A DNA stretch of 35,017 bases from a virus, in IMG/VR virus record IMGVR_UViG_3300035034_003247, positions 1 through 35,017 of that record. One strand, 5' to 3'. Each line of letters opens with the position of its first letter. Positions within the stretch are counted from its first letter, which is position 1. The notes below the pieces were generated by a model, which did no database searches, had not been told where the DNA came from, and was given only the letters and a program-made list of their open reading frames with translations. A program made the translations under genes and the position numbers. Shown here piece after piece: positions 15,801 to 22,780 of this stretch.

Positions 15801-18724
15801 GGGATCGCGTTGCCCCCGCGATCGAGCAGGGGTCCCGGCGAGGGCGCGCCGAACGGAAGGCCCGTGCGCGGATTGGTGAGCGTGATGGGAGCCACTGGCG
15901 CCCTCTGGCCGAACGGGAGCCCAGTACGGGGGTTGGTGAAGGTGGTCGAGATGCGCTCACGAGTGCTCTGACCGAACGGCAGTCCAGTCCGAGGGTTGAT
16001 GATGCTGGCCACGCTCCCGAACGGGCGCCCGGTCCTGGGGTTGACGATCCCACCGGAACGGCTCTGGCCGAACGGGAGTCCGGTACGAGGATCGAGCAGA
16101 CGGATCGAGTCGCGAGGACGGATGGCCGGACGAAGGCGGTCACGCAGACGGGAGCCGAGGGACGCCCCGCGGGGGGCGTCGGGGTCCCGGGTGATCGCCT
16201 GGAACGCCTTGAAGATGGCGAAGGCCGCGATGAGCTGCTGGAGCCCGTCACCGAGCCCGAACGGCACGATGCTCGCCAGCGACTCGTACGCCTGAAGCAG
16301 ACGGTTCGTCAGTGACAGGACGTTCTGGAGGACCTCGAGGAGGATCTCGAACGGGAGGAAGATCTCGCTCTGGAACAAGGCGACCTGGATGCCGTCGATG
16401 TCACCCTTGATGAGCTTGATCGTCCCGCTGATCGTCTCCAGTCGCTTCTGGAACTCCTCCTCGCCCTGACCGGAGCCCTCGAGGCCGACCTGCTCGGACT
16501 CGCGGATCTTGTCGATGTCGCGCAGGAACGCCACGAACTCACGGGTGGAGGACGTGCCGCCGATCTGGTTGCGGATGAGGGACTGCTGCGACTCCGAGAG
16601 CGTGTCGTAGATCTCGGCGAGACGGAGCAGCTGGGAGGCAGTGTCGCCGGTGATGTCGACCTGGCGCTCGGGCTCGAGCTGCTGGTTCAGGCCGAAGAGG
16701 GCACTGCGGCCAGCGGAGCCACCGGCCGTGGAGGTGACGCGGCTGAAGCGCGTGGCGATAGCCGAGCCGGAGAGGTCGGTCTGCGAGTTGATCGAGGCCA
16801 CGATGGACGCGGTCTGCTGAAGCGAGAACCCGGCCTCCTGCGCAGTCGCCGCGACGGCGGCGAGGCCGTTGCTGATGACGTTGGCGTCGCCACCCACCTC
16901 GCGCTTGGCAACCGCGACCGCGTCGGTGATCCGACCGAGAGCCTCGACCGGGATCTCGAACGAACGCCCGATGGCCACGAGGTCACCGGCGGCTGCCGTC
17001 AGTGTCGCGTCGGAGATGAGCGCGAGCTTCGCGGCCGTGTCCGCAGCCTGGCGGCCGACCCGGCCGAGGTCGTCCTCGCCACGACCGAAGGCACGGATGC
17101 CGTTGGTGGCAACGTCGATCGCCTCGGAGATCGGGGCGCCGGCGACGCGGGCGACCTGCTGGAGGTCCGCGACGAAGCGCCCAGTAACGGGCGTCTGGCC
17201 GCCTAGGGCGACCTCGAGCTCCGCGATCGAGTCAACGAACTTCTGGACCTCGGCGATGGTGTCGGCGATGGCGGCCGTGACGGTCGAGAACACCGCGGCG
17301 GCGATGATGAAGCGACCGAAGCTCGCCGCCGACTTGCCGATGCGCTCGGGGGAGAACTGCGCCTCCTGCACTCGGACGGTCTCGCCCTTGGCGTTGACCT
17401 CGAACTGGTCCTCGGCCAACGCCGCGCGGAAGCGGTCGAACGGCGAGCCGCGCCCACCGGTGCGACCCGGTCCACCGCCGTCGCCACCACCGCCGCCGAC
17501 CCCACCGCCGCCGACCCCACCACCGCGAGCCTCCTCGCGGGCAGCCTGCGTCCTGGCTCTCGCGGCTCCCTCCGACCGCGCAGTAGCGAGCTTCTCCTCG
17601 GCGCGGGAGACGTCCTCGGTGACCTTGGAGGCCCGCGACCGCTGACGATCGAGGCGCTCCTGGAGGGTCTGGACCTGAACCGGGTCGGTGACCCGAGCAG
17701 CTTCACCGTCGGGGCGCTGCGACACGCGGAAGAAGTCGTCCTTGCCCTGCGCGTTGGAGCGCGTGAAGGCGCGGTCGGACCCGAGCTTGCCAACGGGAGT
17801 TAGCGCGCCGGAGTCGATCTCCTTGGCGAGCTCGCGACGAAGTCGCTGGCCCTGAGTGATCGCCGAACGCTGGTTCTGAGTGGCGACCTGCTCGACGCGG
17901 GCCCGCTGCGCAGCGGCCTGCTCGATCTCGCTCGTCGACGCCTTGCTCTGCTGGACGGCCTCGGCGTCGGCCTTCTTCTGCGCGTCCCTGGCCTTCTTCT
18001 GCTCGGCACGGACGCGCTTGCGCTCCTCGGTGGCGTTCTCGTTCCCCTGAACGCGAGTCTCGCGCTTGATGTCCCTCCCCTCGCTGGCGAGGCGCTTCTT
18101 CTGCGTCTCCCCGGCGAGCAACAGCCCCTTGGACCCGGTCCCCTTGGCCCTCGCCGAGTTGAGCTGGGCCTCGGCCCTCGCGTTCTCGATCTGCTCCTTG
18201 CTGATGTTGGTCAGGCGGGAGGGCGCGAGCCCGAGGCCGGACAGGCCACCGAGGCGAACCTGCTCGACCTGAAGCGAGATGGCCCTGAAGACCTCGGCTA
18301 TCGCGCGCTGGATCTCGCGCTCCAACGCCTTGCCCTGCGCCCTGGCGGCGCTCTTGAGCTCCTCGTCGGGGAAGGAGTCAGCGAGCGCCTTGAAGGTCTC
18401 CTGGACGTCCTTGATCGCATCGCCGCCGAAGGTGTTGATGCGGCGGGAGACGTCATTGCCACCGGGGAGACTCGCGGCTCGCCGACCGCTGCCGGTCTTG
18501 CTGGCGGTGGTCACCTCCTCAGCGAGGAGGGCTGCCTGCTGCCGGAGGCGAGCGATGGACGCCTGGCCCTTGGTCACGGCGCCCGCGAACGGATCCCTGG
18601 CGTTGGTCGCGCCGATCCTGTTCGCGGTCTGAGCGAACTCCTGCTCGATGAGCCCGAGCCCCCGACGCACGTTGGCGACGGCCTGGTCGACGGATGCCGC
18701 CGCTGTGAGGTTGAAGTCAGCCAC
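12812..18724 (-). CDS. Tail tape measure protein
   Basis: The longest gene: 1,970 residues. It sets tail length and fills the tail tube; at about 0.15 nm per residue this predicts a tail near 295 nm. Order: coiled-coil N-terminal region (1-395) with ADFNLTAAASVDQAV at the start; a Gly-only linker (about 400-430); a hydrophobic stretch FIIAAAVFSTVTAAIA near 468-485; the conserved tape-measure core of TP901 type (about 485-680); a five-fold NPRTGLPFG repeat (about 877-960); further hydrophobic segments; and a C-terminal set of about 70-residue repeats (about 1520-1800). GTG start at 18724 with AAGGA 8 bases upstream, just past the stop of the frameshifted chaperone. Identity is very secure from length, position and composition. 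Confidence 0.96.
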   Translation of the reverse strand: MADFNLTAAASVDQAVANVRRGLGLIEQEFAQTANRIGATNARDPFAGAVTKGQASIARLRQQAALLAEEVTTASKTGSGRRAASLPGGNDVSRRINTFGGDAIKDVQETFKALADSFPDEELKSAARAQGKALEREIQRAIAEVFRAISLQVEQVRLGGLSGLGLAPSRLTNISKEQIENARAEAQLNSARAKGTGSKGLLLAGETQKKRLASEGRDIKRETRVQGNENATEERKRVRAEQKKARDAQKKADAEAVQQSKASTSEIEQAAAQRARVEQVATQNQRSAITQGQRLRRELAKEIDSGALTPVGKLGSDRAFTRSNAQGKDDFFRVSQRPDGEAARVTDPVQVQTLQERLDRQRSRASKVTEDVSRAEEKLATARSEGAARARTQAAREEARGGGVGGGGVGGGGGDGGGPGRTGGRGSPFDRFRAALAEDQFEVNAKGETVRVQEAQFSPERIGKSAASFGRFIIAAAVFSTVTAAIADTIAEVQKFVDSIAELEVALGGQTPVTGRFVADLQQVARVAGAPISEAIDVATNGIRAFGRGEDDLGRVGRQAADTAAKLALISDATLTAAAGDLVAIGRSFEIPVEALGRITDAVAVAKREVGGDANVISNGLAAVAATAQEAGFSLQQTASIVASINSQTDLSGSAIATRFSRVTSTAGGSAGRSALFGLNQQLEPERQVDITGDTASQLLRLAEIYDTLSESQQSLIRNQIGGTSSTREFVAFLRDIDKIRESEQVGLEGSGQGEEEFQKRLETISGTIKLIKGDIDGIQVALFQSEIFLPFEILLEVLQNVLSLTNRLLQAYESLASIVPFGLGDGLQQLIAAFAIFKAFQAITRDPDAPRGASLGSRLRDRLRPAIRPRDSIRLLDPRTGLPFGQSRSGGIVNPRTGRPFGSVASIINPRTGLPFGQSTRERISTTFTNPRTGLPFGQRAPVAPITLTNPRTGLPFGAPSPGPLLDRGGNAIPPSGFRAPTGPRLRDFDAFQGSLSDFGKSIATEAGLIRRAGIGGAFGFASAAVKTGGIAVRAAFLQQAALLRQRLNSPTGLISVITIGALGLQRAFDAVREARIAFENSENTRRQRADLEGGSDGLRTQVDELQSAAAESRRVSGFNVGNILNLNLLTDLINGRRNAFEGDRTEDRADLLIGFVELLEEAKKAAVADGGGDAALIRFDEAEGISSGLELLSSSGRDAAAKINALESALGRLNEQTRLATEGTIVLGEGIDNTRISIAFADAIYAELDQLRILGENGQSILGPDSRDASQVLAGVPAPGDPLTEALNREDLNQADFVAQAQRTILESLNNAGGTLDPAEVTAIAQDQARQLTNELNLDRETAAAVSEYFEIALQGAAASVAAGLPELTRTELLEYIAQVPALAQAQGADAGVTARLNGGGPAGIVEARSVLDTLKSNFALLGERDELSPDDFLQYNRAKNAALLAVEQAERAEIAALGELAISSITDTLDLERLQTQLTTIEQQLAGNNDAEEVRTLTASRNDLLRQIARTDFERGIAQAAADIDPRDTVAKAGNEIDAAAAELEFLASQGDTVSSAYQAARQRLAEATIAEAQAVRDLAKSRALASLDPRDELGAIAVELDALAADLLASLPGSQERADITTEIRKAQLQQLELEVARANSARNARLDPRDDVGRARAELLNIGAELNLELPGTEEYNDLIIRRAEAVQDLAAKEAAVRGARRSATGVIGSGLADARNDVLDAQVSVSLALRGSEEYWNAVGDLRASQVALAEEEANLASLRRLDSIDLTDPVAQAQEEVRVARERVARDAARGAGQDTQLQNQIDLDRAVAAAEQASASQRLSDLNTDLDLGRLTQAQYLRTLTTWGNQLRAIPERTRQQKELLDDIDRAIQGANSALEGQFNLGSINVPTPFEARRAIEERTAEVGRFMSSNFRSPGGGASVDNRKIEININGGDEDRVRAILREQLGTPAIGRRSPLTAARKV
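13330..14170 (-). repeat. Tandem about 70-residue repeats in the tape measure
   Basis: About five successive units each begin near a [LI]DPRD-type motif (DIDPRDTVAKAG, SLDPRDELGAIA, RLDPRDDVGRAR, then degenerate GSGLADARND and IDLTDPVAQAQ) and contain a helical Ala/Glu-rich stretch with an LPGSQE, LPGTEEY or LRGSEEY turn. Spacing is about 55-70 residues. Internal repeats of this kind in tape measures reflect stepwise changes of tail length by duplication or loss of units. Confidence 0.75.
15847..16092 (-). repeat. Five NPRTGLPFG repeats in the tape measure
   Basis: Five copies of [ND]PRTG[LR]PFG lie 15-20 residues apart in the tape-measure frame. The DNA of the copies differs at many third positions, yet the peptide is almost unchanged, so the repeat is selected at protein level. 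They sit in a Pro/Arg-rich, probably non-helical section between the core and the C-terminal half. Confidence 0.92.
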
Positions 18725-19795
18725 CGCGCAAGTCCTTCGTCAGCTCATTCTCGTCCATGTCGGGGATGGGCTCACGCCCACCACCATCGCCGCGCCGTGT
18801 CTCGATCCTCTCGAAGTGTGCCGCAAGGGCCTCGTCATCGAGCCACATCTCGCGCGGTGGGCGATCCTCGGTCGGCATCTCGAAGTACGCCAGGACGTTC
18901 AGAGCGTGCTCCACGGCCAGGACTAGGCCGTGTCCTGCTCGGATGACTTCTCCTCCGGGCCAGAGGGCTCCGATGCCCCCTCCTCGCTTGGCAGCGGCGA
19001 CGAGTCGGAGGAACTCGCCGGACTGCCCGATCCTTTTGCATCGAAGTCGCTCACTGTCACTTCGTCGATGGCCACCGAGATCGCGTCGAACATCTGCTGG
19101 GGGAGAGAACGGACCTCTTCGATCGAGTCGAACGCACGTTCGACGTGGTGGTCGCAGTCCTCGTGGGTCCACTTGCCCTCGTCGTCGCGCACGCCCTCGC
19201 ACACCCTGGCGCCGGCGTAAACCTCCTGCAACTGGAGTTCCTCGAGCGCCGCCTGCCCCCCACGTATCTCGAGGCGCAGGTCGATGAAGCGCTCGAGGAC
19301 CTCGTCGTCGGTCATGGCGTTGAACTTCTGGAGCTGCCAGTCCTTCTCCTTGTCGATCTCCTCGCTGACGTGGCGCGCGTACTCCAGCGTGATGTCGGCG
19401 AGCAGCACCAGCTCGGGGTCGTCCGAGGCCCTGGCCTTGAGGTCGACCTCGCGAGTGCGGGCGATGATCTCGAGCTTCTCGCTCCACTCCTCGGAATCGA
19501 GGTCTTCGCGGGTGAGGTCGGTGTAGCGCTTCGAGATCTTCGACTGGACCAAGGCCTCGATGGCAGCGTTGCGACCCTCGTTGTAGAACTGCGCGCGGAC
19601 GGTCTCGGCCTCCTTGGCCTCGGGACCCTTGAGCGCCATGATCACACGCGAACGCGCCGCCTGAGCGCAGCGGCGCGACTCGTCGATCTCGAAGTCGTTG
19701 AGGACCTGGACCCACATCGGGATCCCGTCGTCAACCTCGATCACCTGACCGACCGTGTAGAGGTCGGCCACCTTCTTGTACTTCGAGCGTGACAA
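18717..19795 (-). CDS. Frameshifted tail assembly chaperone (long form)
   Basis: Long form produced by a -1 shift from the shorter chaperone frame, analogous to lambda gpGT. From the TTG at 19795 the ribosome would read 254 codons, slip at GCAAAAG (19039-19033) and continue in the -1 frame to the TGA at 18717-18719, giving about 359 residues. The -1 extension (RIGQSGEFLRLVAAAKRGGG, then a region with LWPGGEV and ending DENELTKDL) looks like a real folded domain, whereas the zero-frame tail is low-complexity Ser/Pro/Glu. The tape-measure GTG follows 5 bases later. Presence of the two-frame arrangement is well supported; the exact slip position is inference. Confidence 0.78.
18923..19795 (-). 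CDS. Tail assembly chaperone (short form)
   Basis: A 290-residue soluble, acidic, helical protein directly upstream of the tape measure and after the major tail gene, the standard place for the G-type chaperone that binds tape measure and tube subunits before assembly. TTG start at 19795 with AAGGAGG 4 bases upstream; GTG at 19771 is a weaker alternative. Main body residues 1-250 (VLNDFEIDESRRCAQAARSR; TREVDLKARASDDPELV); the last about 36 residues are low-complexity Ser/Pro/Glu (GSGSPASSSDSSPLPSEEG), as expected for an end sharing DNA with the other frame. A perfect TCGAAC-N4-GTTCGA box lies inside at 19128-19143. Confidence 0.88.
   Translation of the reverse strand: MSRSKYKKVADLYTVGQVIEVDDGIPMWVQVLNDFEIDESRRCAQAARSRVIMALKGPEAKEAETVRAQFYNEGRNAAIEALVQSKISKRYTDLTREDLDSEEWSEKLEIIARTREVDLKARASDDPELVLLADITLEYARHVSEEIDKEKDWQLQKFNAMTDDEVLERFIDLRLEIRGGQAALEELQLQEVYAGARVCEGVRDDEGKWTHEDCDHHVERAFDSIEEVRSLPQQMFDAISVAIDEVTVSDFDAKGSGSPASSSDSSPLPSEEGASEPSGPEEKSSEQDTA
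19033..19039 (-). other. Probable -1 frameshift slippery site GCAAAAG
   Basis: In the zero frame the codons are GCA AAA GGA; a P-site lysine tRNA on AAA can re-pair perfectly one base back because four A residues are present. The run is rare in this GC-rich gene and lies exactly where the frame that looks like protein switches from zero to -1. A second possible slip is the GAGGGGG run near 18978, but its location would place part of the conserved-looking extension in the wrong frame. Confidence 0.6.
19128..19143. promoter_or_regulatory. Perfect SOS-box-like palindrome TCGAAC-N4-GTTCGA
   Basis: The 16 bases TCGAACGCACGTTCGA match the mycobacterial/actinobacterial LexA consensus TCGAAC-N4-GTTCGA at every defined base. 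It is inside the tail-chaperone gene, not at a promoter, and it is the most extended member of the dispersed AAC-N4-GTT family. Confidence 0.6.
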
Positions 19796-19816
19796 GACGC
19801 CTCCTTCTCCAGTTCC

Positions 19817-19826
19817 AACTTCCGTT
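19817..19826. promoter_or_regulatory. Dispersed-motif site AACTTCCGTT before the tail chaperone
   Basis: Lies 22 bases upstream of the chaperone TTG start. On the minus strand it is embedded in GGAACGGAAGTTGGAAC, with a further GTTCC a few bases upstream, so local symmetry is greater than in most copies. Confidence 0.6.
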
Positions 19827-19852
19827 CCACGAAGGAACGTACGCGGTCTTCG

Positions 19853-19870
19853 CGACGGGGGTTGCAGGAC
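19853..19870 (-). repeat. Intergenic element shared with 21216-21233
   Basis: On the minus strand GTCCTGCAACCCCCGTCG here and GTCCTGCAACCTCCGTTG at 21233-21216 agree at 16 of 18 positions. One copy precedes the tail-chaperone gene and the other precedes the major tail gene, each in the intergenic gap. The second copy contains a dispersed-motif site; here that core is degenerate (AACCCCCGTC). Confidence 0.65.
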
Positions 19871-19902
19871 TCACCAACCCTGACGTCATGGCTCCCTACG
19901 CG

Positions 19903-19930
19903 AAGAGCCCCCGCCGAAGCGAGGGCCCTT
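19903..19930 (-). terminator. UUCG-loop hairpin after the major tail gene
   Basis: On the minus strand AAGGGCCCTCGC and GCGGGGGCTCTT pair over 12 bp (two G-U pairs) around the extra-stable C(UUCG)G loop, 13 bases past the major tail stop at 19944. No T-tract follows, as is common for actinobacterial terminators. It would lower transcription into the chaperone and tape-measure genes relative to the abundant tube protein. Confidence 0.8.
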
Positions 19931-19943
19931 GCGTGTCGATCGG

Positions 19944-21155
19944 TCAGGGCTTGGCGCCGTTGTAGACGAGCAGCGTGCCGCCGCGGGACTCGAACTGGAA
20001 GTCCACGGTGAGCTTCTGCTGCACCTGCCCCGAGTAGCCGGGCAGCGAGAGCTCGGCGTCGGGGATGTAGAGGGTCTTGAGCGCGGCGCCGTCGGCCGGG
20101 CTGTGGATGATGATCTCGATCTCGAGCGGGGTCGCGGTGAGCGGACCGACCGACTCGTTGCCGACGACGCCGGCGGTCTGCTTGACCCGCGCGATCAGCT
20201 CGGCGAAGTCGCGCGGCTTGACCTGCACGGAGCCGGTGACCTCGGCGACGTCGAAGTCCTGGGCGACGATGTTGGCGTTGCCGAGCTCCTCGTCCGGGTC
20301 GAGCTGCACTCGCCAGTCGACGTTCACCGACTGGACGCTCGACCAACGGTCGTTGATCGTCAGGCCGCCGATGCGGACCTCGATGTCACGGCCACGAACC
20401 GCGGCGGGCCGCGTCGCGGAGGCGACCGGGTGGACCGCCTGCGGGTAGGTCGCGATCACGGCGGACTGGTAGGCAATGCGGATGGTCGAGGTGACCGGCA
20501 CGGCCTCGAGAACCGTGATCTCGGTCACGGTCTCGGTGTAGTCGACCCCCGGCGTGAGCCGCTCGCCGGTCTCCACGATGGTCACCGCGAGCGCGTAGCG
20601 CGTCCCGGCCACCGAGTCGCCGTTGTACTCGATCGGCGTGTTGGTGAACGCGACCGTCTGGTTCGGGGTTGCAGTACCGACAGCCTCGTCGGAGAACGCG
20701 GACGCCTCGGCGTAGTAGAGGCCGTCGCCACGCAGGGAGGCGTTGATGCCGGCGTTGTCCCGGATGCCGAAGCGGTAGGACAGCGACTCGAGCGTCAGGT
20801 ACGGGATGACCACGGACCCGACGACGTTGTCCGGCGCCAACGCGGTCTTGGCCGCGCGGAACTGGCTCAGCACGTTCAGCGGGAGGGCCTGCGAGATGTC
20901 GTACTCGGTACCCGCCGCGTCGGTGCCGAAGTCGCCGTTCAGCAGCATGGCCTCGATCTCGGTGGAGACGTCGAACGACTCCAGCGAGAACGTGAGGTCG
21001 GGGGTGTCGCGGACGATGCCGGTCGACTCCCGGTTGCCGAGCTCGTAGATCTTCTCGGTGTTGATGTTGACCTGACCCGGACCACCGGTCTGGATGCGGT
21101 CCACCAGGACGCCGCCACCACCGACATGGATCAGCTCGCCAGCCTTGATGCTCAT
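19944..21155 (-). CDS. Major tail (tube) protein
   Basis: A 403-residue tube protein, first of the tail block. The N-terminal half has the beta-rich pattern of tube subunits (MSIKAGELIHVGGGGVLVD; DTPDLTFSLESFDVSTEIEA), and the C-terminal part contains a second beta domain (SVQVKPRDFAELIARVKQ; LTVDFQFESRGGTLLVYNG). An inserted beta-sandwich-like section about 195-260 (VDYTETVTEITVLEAVPVTS) may be a surface domain. The ATG at 21155 is preferred over the GTG at 21176 because AAGGAG lies 6 bases before it. A strong hairpin follows the gene, fitting high expression. Position between connector genes and the chaperone pair makes the call secure. Confidence 0.9.
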   Translation of the reverse strand: MSIKAGELIHVGGGGVLVDRIQTGGPGQVNINTEKIYELGNRESTGIVRDTPDLTFSLESFDVSTEIEAMLLNGDFGTDAAGTEYDISQALPLNVLSQFRAAKTALAPDNVVGSVVIPYLTLESLSYRFGIRDNAGINASLRGDGLYYAEASAFSDEAVGTATPNQTVAFTNTPIEYNGDSVAGTRYALAVTIVETGERLTPGVDYTETVTEITVLEAVPVTSTIRIAYQSAVIATYPQAVHPVASATRPAAVRGRDIEVRIGGLTINDRWSSVQSVNVDWRVQLDPDEELGNANIVAQDFDVAEVTGSVQVKPRDFAELIARVKQTAGVVGNESVGPLTATPLEIEIIIHSPADGAALKTLYIPDAELSLPGYSGQVQQKLTVDFQFESRGGTLLVYNGAKP

Positions 21156-21215
21156 CTGGATCTCCTTCGTCGCCACGGGCGGGGGCGTCCTGCCAGCAGG
21201 CTAGCCCTTGGCTGC

Positions 21216-21233
21216 CAACGGAGGTTGCAGGAC
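21216..21233 (-). repeat. Second copy of the shared intergenic element
   Basis: Minus-strand GTCCTGCAACCTCCGTTG, 61 bases upstream of the major tail ATG. It includes the dispersed-motif site AACGGAGGTT (21217-21226). See the partner at 19853-19870. Confidence 0.65.
21217..21226. promoter_or_regulatory. Dispersed-motif site AACGGAGGTT before the major tail gene
   Basis: In the 88-base gap between the neck protein and the major tail protein; flanked as CCAACGGAGGTTGC. It lies inside the 18-bp element shared with the gap before the tail chaperone. Confidence 0.6.
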
Positions 21234-21243
21234 GTGCAGCGGG

Positions 21244-22029
21244 TCACCTCCGGTCGGTGACCTTCAGCCCCATGTACTCCTTCAGCGTCTCCGCGTGCTG
21301 GGCGAGGAACCGGGTGCCGCCCGGGCTGGTGGTCCCGGTCCCGCCGGCGATCCCCCTCGGTGCGCGGCTCTGCTCCTTGATGACCTGCTCGACGGCCTTC
21401 TTCGCCATGCCCTGCGAGTAGTCGTAGCCCTTGATCGGGTTGCGGACAACGGCGTAGCCCCGCGCTGACGAGCGGATGTACTGGAAGCTCGGTATGCGAT
21501 AGCCGGCCGCGCTCCTCGCCGCACCGTCCGGCGTTCCGAGCCGGCCGCCGAGAGTCAGCTTGTCGCCGAGGAACTGACGAGAACCCACGTCCTGGATCGC
21601 GTAGTAGAGCTTCACCCTCGGGTCCGACTTGCGCAGCTCCTCGCGGTTGAAGCTGAACCCCGTGTAGCCCGGACTGGTCTTCCAGGCCGACTCGGTCGTC
21701 CTCAGTGCGTTCGCGAGGAGCCCCTGGCTGTCGCCAGTGATGTCGATGCGACGGCCCGCACGCCCGGTGCCCCGCTCGATCTCGGTCTTGAGCAGCTGGG
21801 AGTGGACGACCCTCACCCGCGGGAAGAACACCTGCCGGTAGTACTCCGCGGCCTTCAGCAGCGCCTTGGACGAGTAGCGGCTCTGTGCGTCCTTGAGGAA
21901 GCTCTGGATGCGCCGGAGCTCGGCCGGATTGAGCAGCTCGAACGTGATGATCGGCCGCGGCCCCGGCCCCTGTCGCGGGGTGAAGGGAGAGCGCGCGGGG
22001 TTCGGCTGGAAGGGCGGGCGTCCGACCAT
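21244..22029 (-). CDS. Neck or minor structural protein, 261 aa
   Basis: ATG at 22029 shares one base with the stop of the 85-residue gene. A basic, Arg/Tyr-rich protein with a Pro-rich N-terminus (RPPFQPNPARSPFTPRQ), a helical middle (RIQSFLKDAQSRYSSKALLK) and a beta-rich C-terminal half (KLYYAIQDVGSRQFLGDKL; SAAGYRIPSFQYIRSSARGY). In the head-tail joining block just before the major tail gene, this place often holds an HK97 gp10-like or related neck component. No diagnostic motif is visible, so this is by position only. Confidence 0.6.
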   Translation of the reverse strand: MVGRPPFQPNPARSPFTPRQGPGPRPIITFELLNPAELRRIQSFLKDAQSRYSSKALLKAAEYYRQVFFPRVRVVHSQLLKTEIERGTGRAGRRIDITGDSQGLLANALRTTESAWKTSPGYTGFSFNREELRKSDPRVKLYYAIQDVGSRQFLGDKLTLGGRLGTPDGAARSAAGYRIPSFQYIRSSARGYAVVRNPIKGYDYSQGMAKKAVEQVIKEQSRAPRGIAGGTGTTSPGGTRFLAQHAETLKEYMGLKVTDRR

Positions 22030-22286
22030 CAGTCTGCCCTTGCAACTTCGGCGTGGATCTCCGCGAGCATCCGCATCGCGTGCTCGTTGCGCAGGACCCC
22101 GTCGTCGCGGGCCCCCACGAGGTCGAGCACGAAGTCGTGGTAGACGCCCACGGCGTCCATGACCTCGGTCCGGAGCTCCGGCGGCGCCGGCGTGACGTCG
22201 AACTCCCGTTCCACGGAACCCAGGAGCCTGGCCACCAACCTGCGTCGCTGGGAACCGAGGAGCTGCCGAGCCAGGTCGTCCGCCAT
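22029..22286 (-). CDS. Small helical protein of the neck block, 85 aa
   Basis: ATG at 22286 overlaps the stop of the preceding gene by one base and its own stop overlaps the next ATG in the same way. Sequence is almost all helix-forming (RQLLGSQRRRLVARLLGSVE; NEHAMRMLAEIHAEVARA). Not recognised. It could be a neck or chaperone-like protein; its tight coupling to structural genes on both sides is the only functional clue. Confidence 0.7.
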   Translation of the reverse strand: MADDLARQLLGSQRRRLVARLLGSVEREFDVTPAPPELRTEVMDAVGVYHDFVLDLVGARDDGVLRNEHAMRMLAEIHAEVARAD

Positions 22287-22780
22287 CAGCTCGCCTCGGG
22301 CAGGTAGATCACGTTCAGCATCGTTCGCACCTCGCGCCAGTTCCTCTTGAAGTCCGTGGCACCGTACGACTGCTCGGGGCGGTACAGCGCGCAGGTCGCC
22401 ACCTCCGCCTGCACGCCGGACACCACCGGTGGATCCTGCGTGTGGTCCAGAACGTCCACCACGCGCCCGGAGAGGTAGTCCTTGATGTCGCTCGCCAGGG
22501 ACACCGCGACGGCCGGCTTCGCGCCGTAGACGTCGATGTAGAGGGGCATCTCCACGGTCACAAGGCCGCCGAGCTCGAACTCCTCCTCGCTGTACTCCTC
22601 GGGGACCGTGAAGGCCACCACGTTGCCGGAGATCGGGGAGACGCCATCAGGCTCGAGTTCGCGCACGTCAACGGGCGTTGTGCCGAGCGGCGCCGGATCG
22701 TTCATCCAGTCCAGCGCGATCAGCCTGGCCTCGACGAGATCGGCGAACGTCTGTTGGACGTGCCGGATGCGGAACCTCAC
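22286..22780 (-). CDS. Putative tail terminator
   Basis: A 164-residue protein from the GTG at 22780 (GTGA overlap with the previous stop). The pattern of an N-terminal helix (VQQTFADLVEARLIALDWMN), a long beta hairpin region (LGGLVTVEMPLYIDVYG), a helix followed by KDYLSGRVVDVLDHTQ, and a C-terminal FKRNWREVRTMLNVIYLPE strand fits the compact alpha-beta fold of tail terminators, which cap the tube at the head end. It is one to three genes before the major tail gene, as usual. Assignment is moderate and based on pattern and order. Confidence 0.6.
   Translation of the reverse strand: MRFRIRHVQQTFADLVEARLIALDWMNDPAPLGTTPVDVRELEPDGVSPISGNVVAFTVPEEYSEEEFELGGLVTVEMPLYIDVYGAKPAVAVSLASDIKDYLSGRVVDVLDHTQDPPVVSGVQAEVATCALYRPEQSYGATDFKRNWREVRTMLNVIYLPEAS

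Noticed and set aside
15847-16092. Regularly spaced repeats as a CRISPR-like array
   Set aside because: DNA copies differ at many synonymous positions and the unit is conserved only as peptide in the tape-measure frame.
18970-18985. GAGGGGG run as the chaperone slip site
   Set aside because: Possible by pairing, but a shift this late would leave the plausible -1 domain start (RIGQSGEFLRLV) untranslated; the GCAAAAG site upstream fits better.
19741-20346. 201-codon open frame spanning the major tail/chaperone gap
   Set aside because: It runs through a strong hairpin and overlaps both real genes in other frames; protein is Arg/Ala-rich low complexity.
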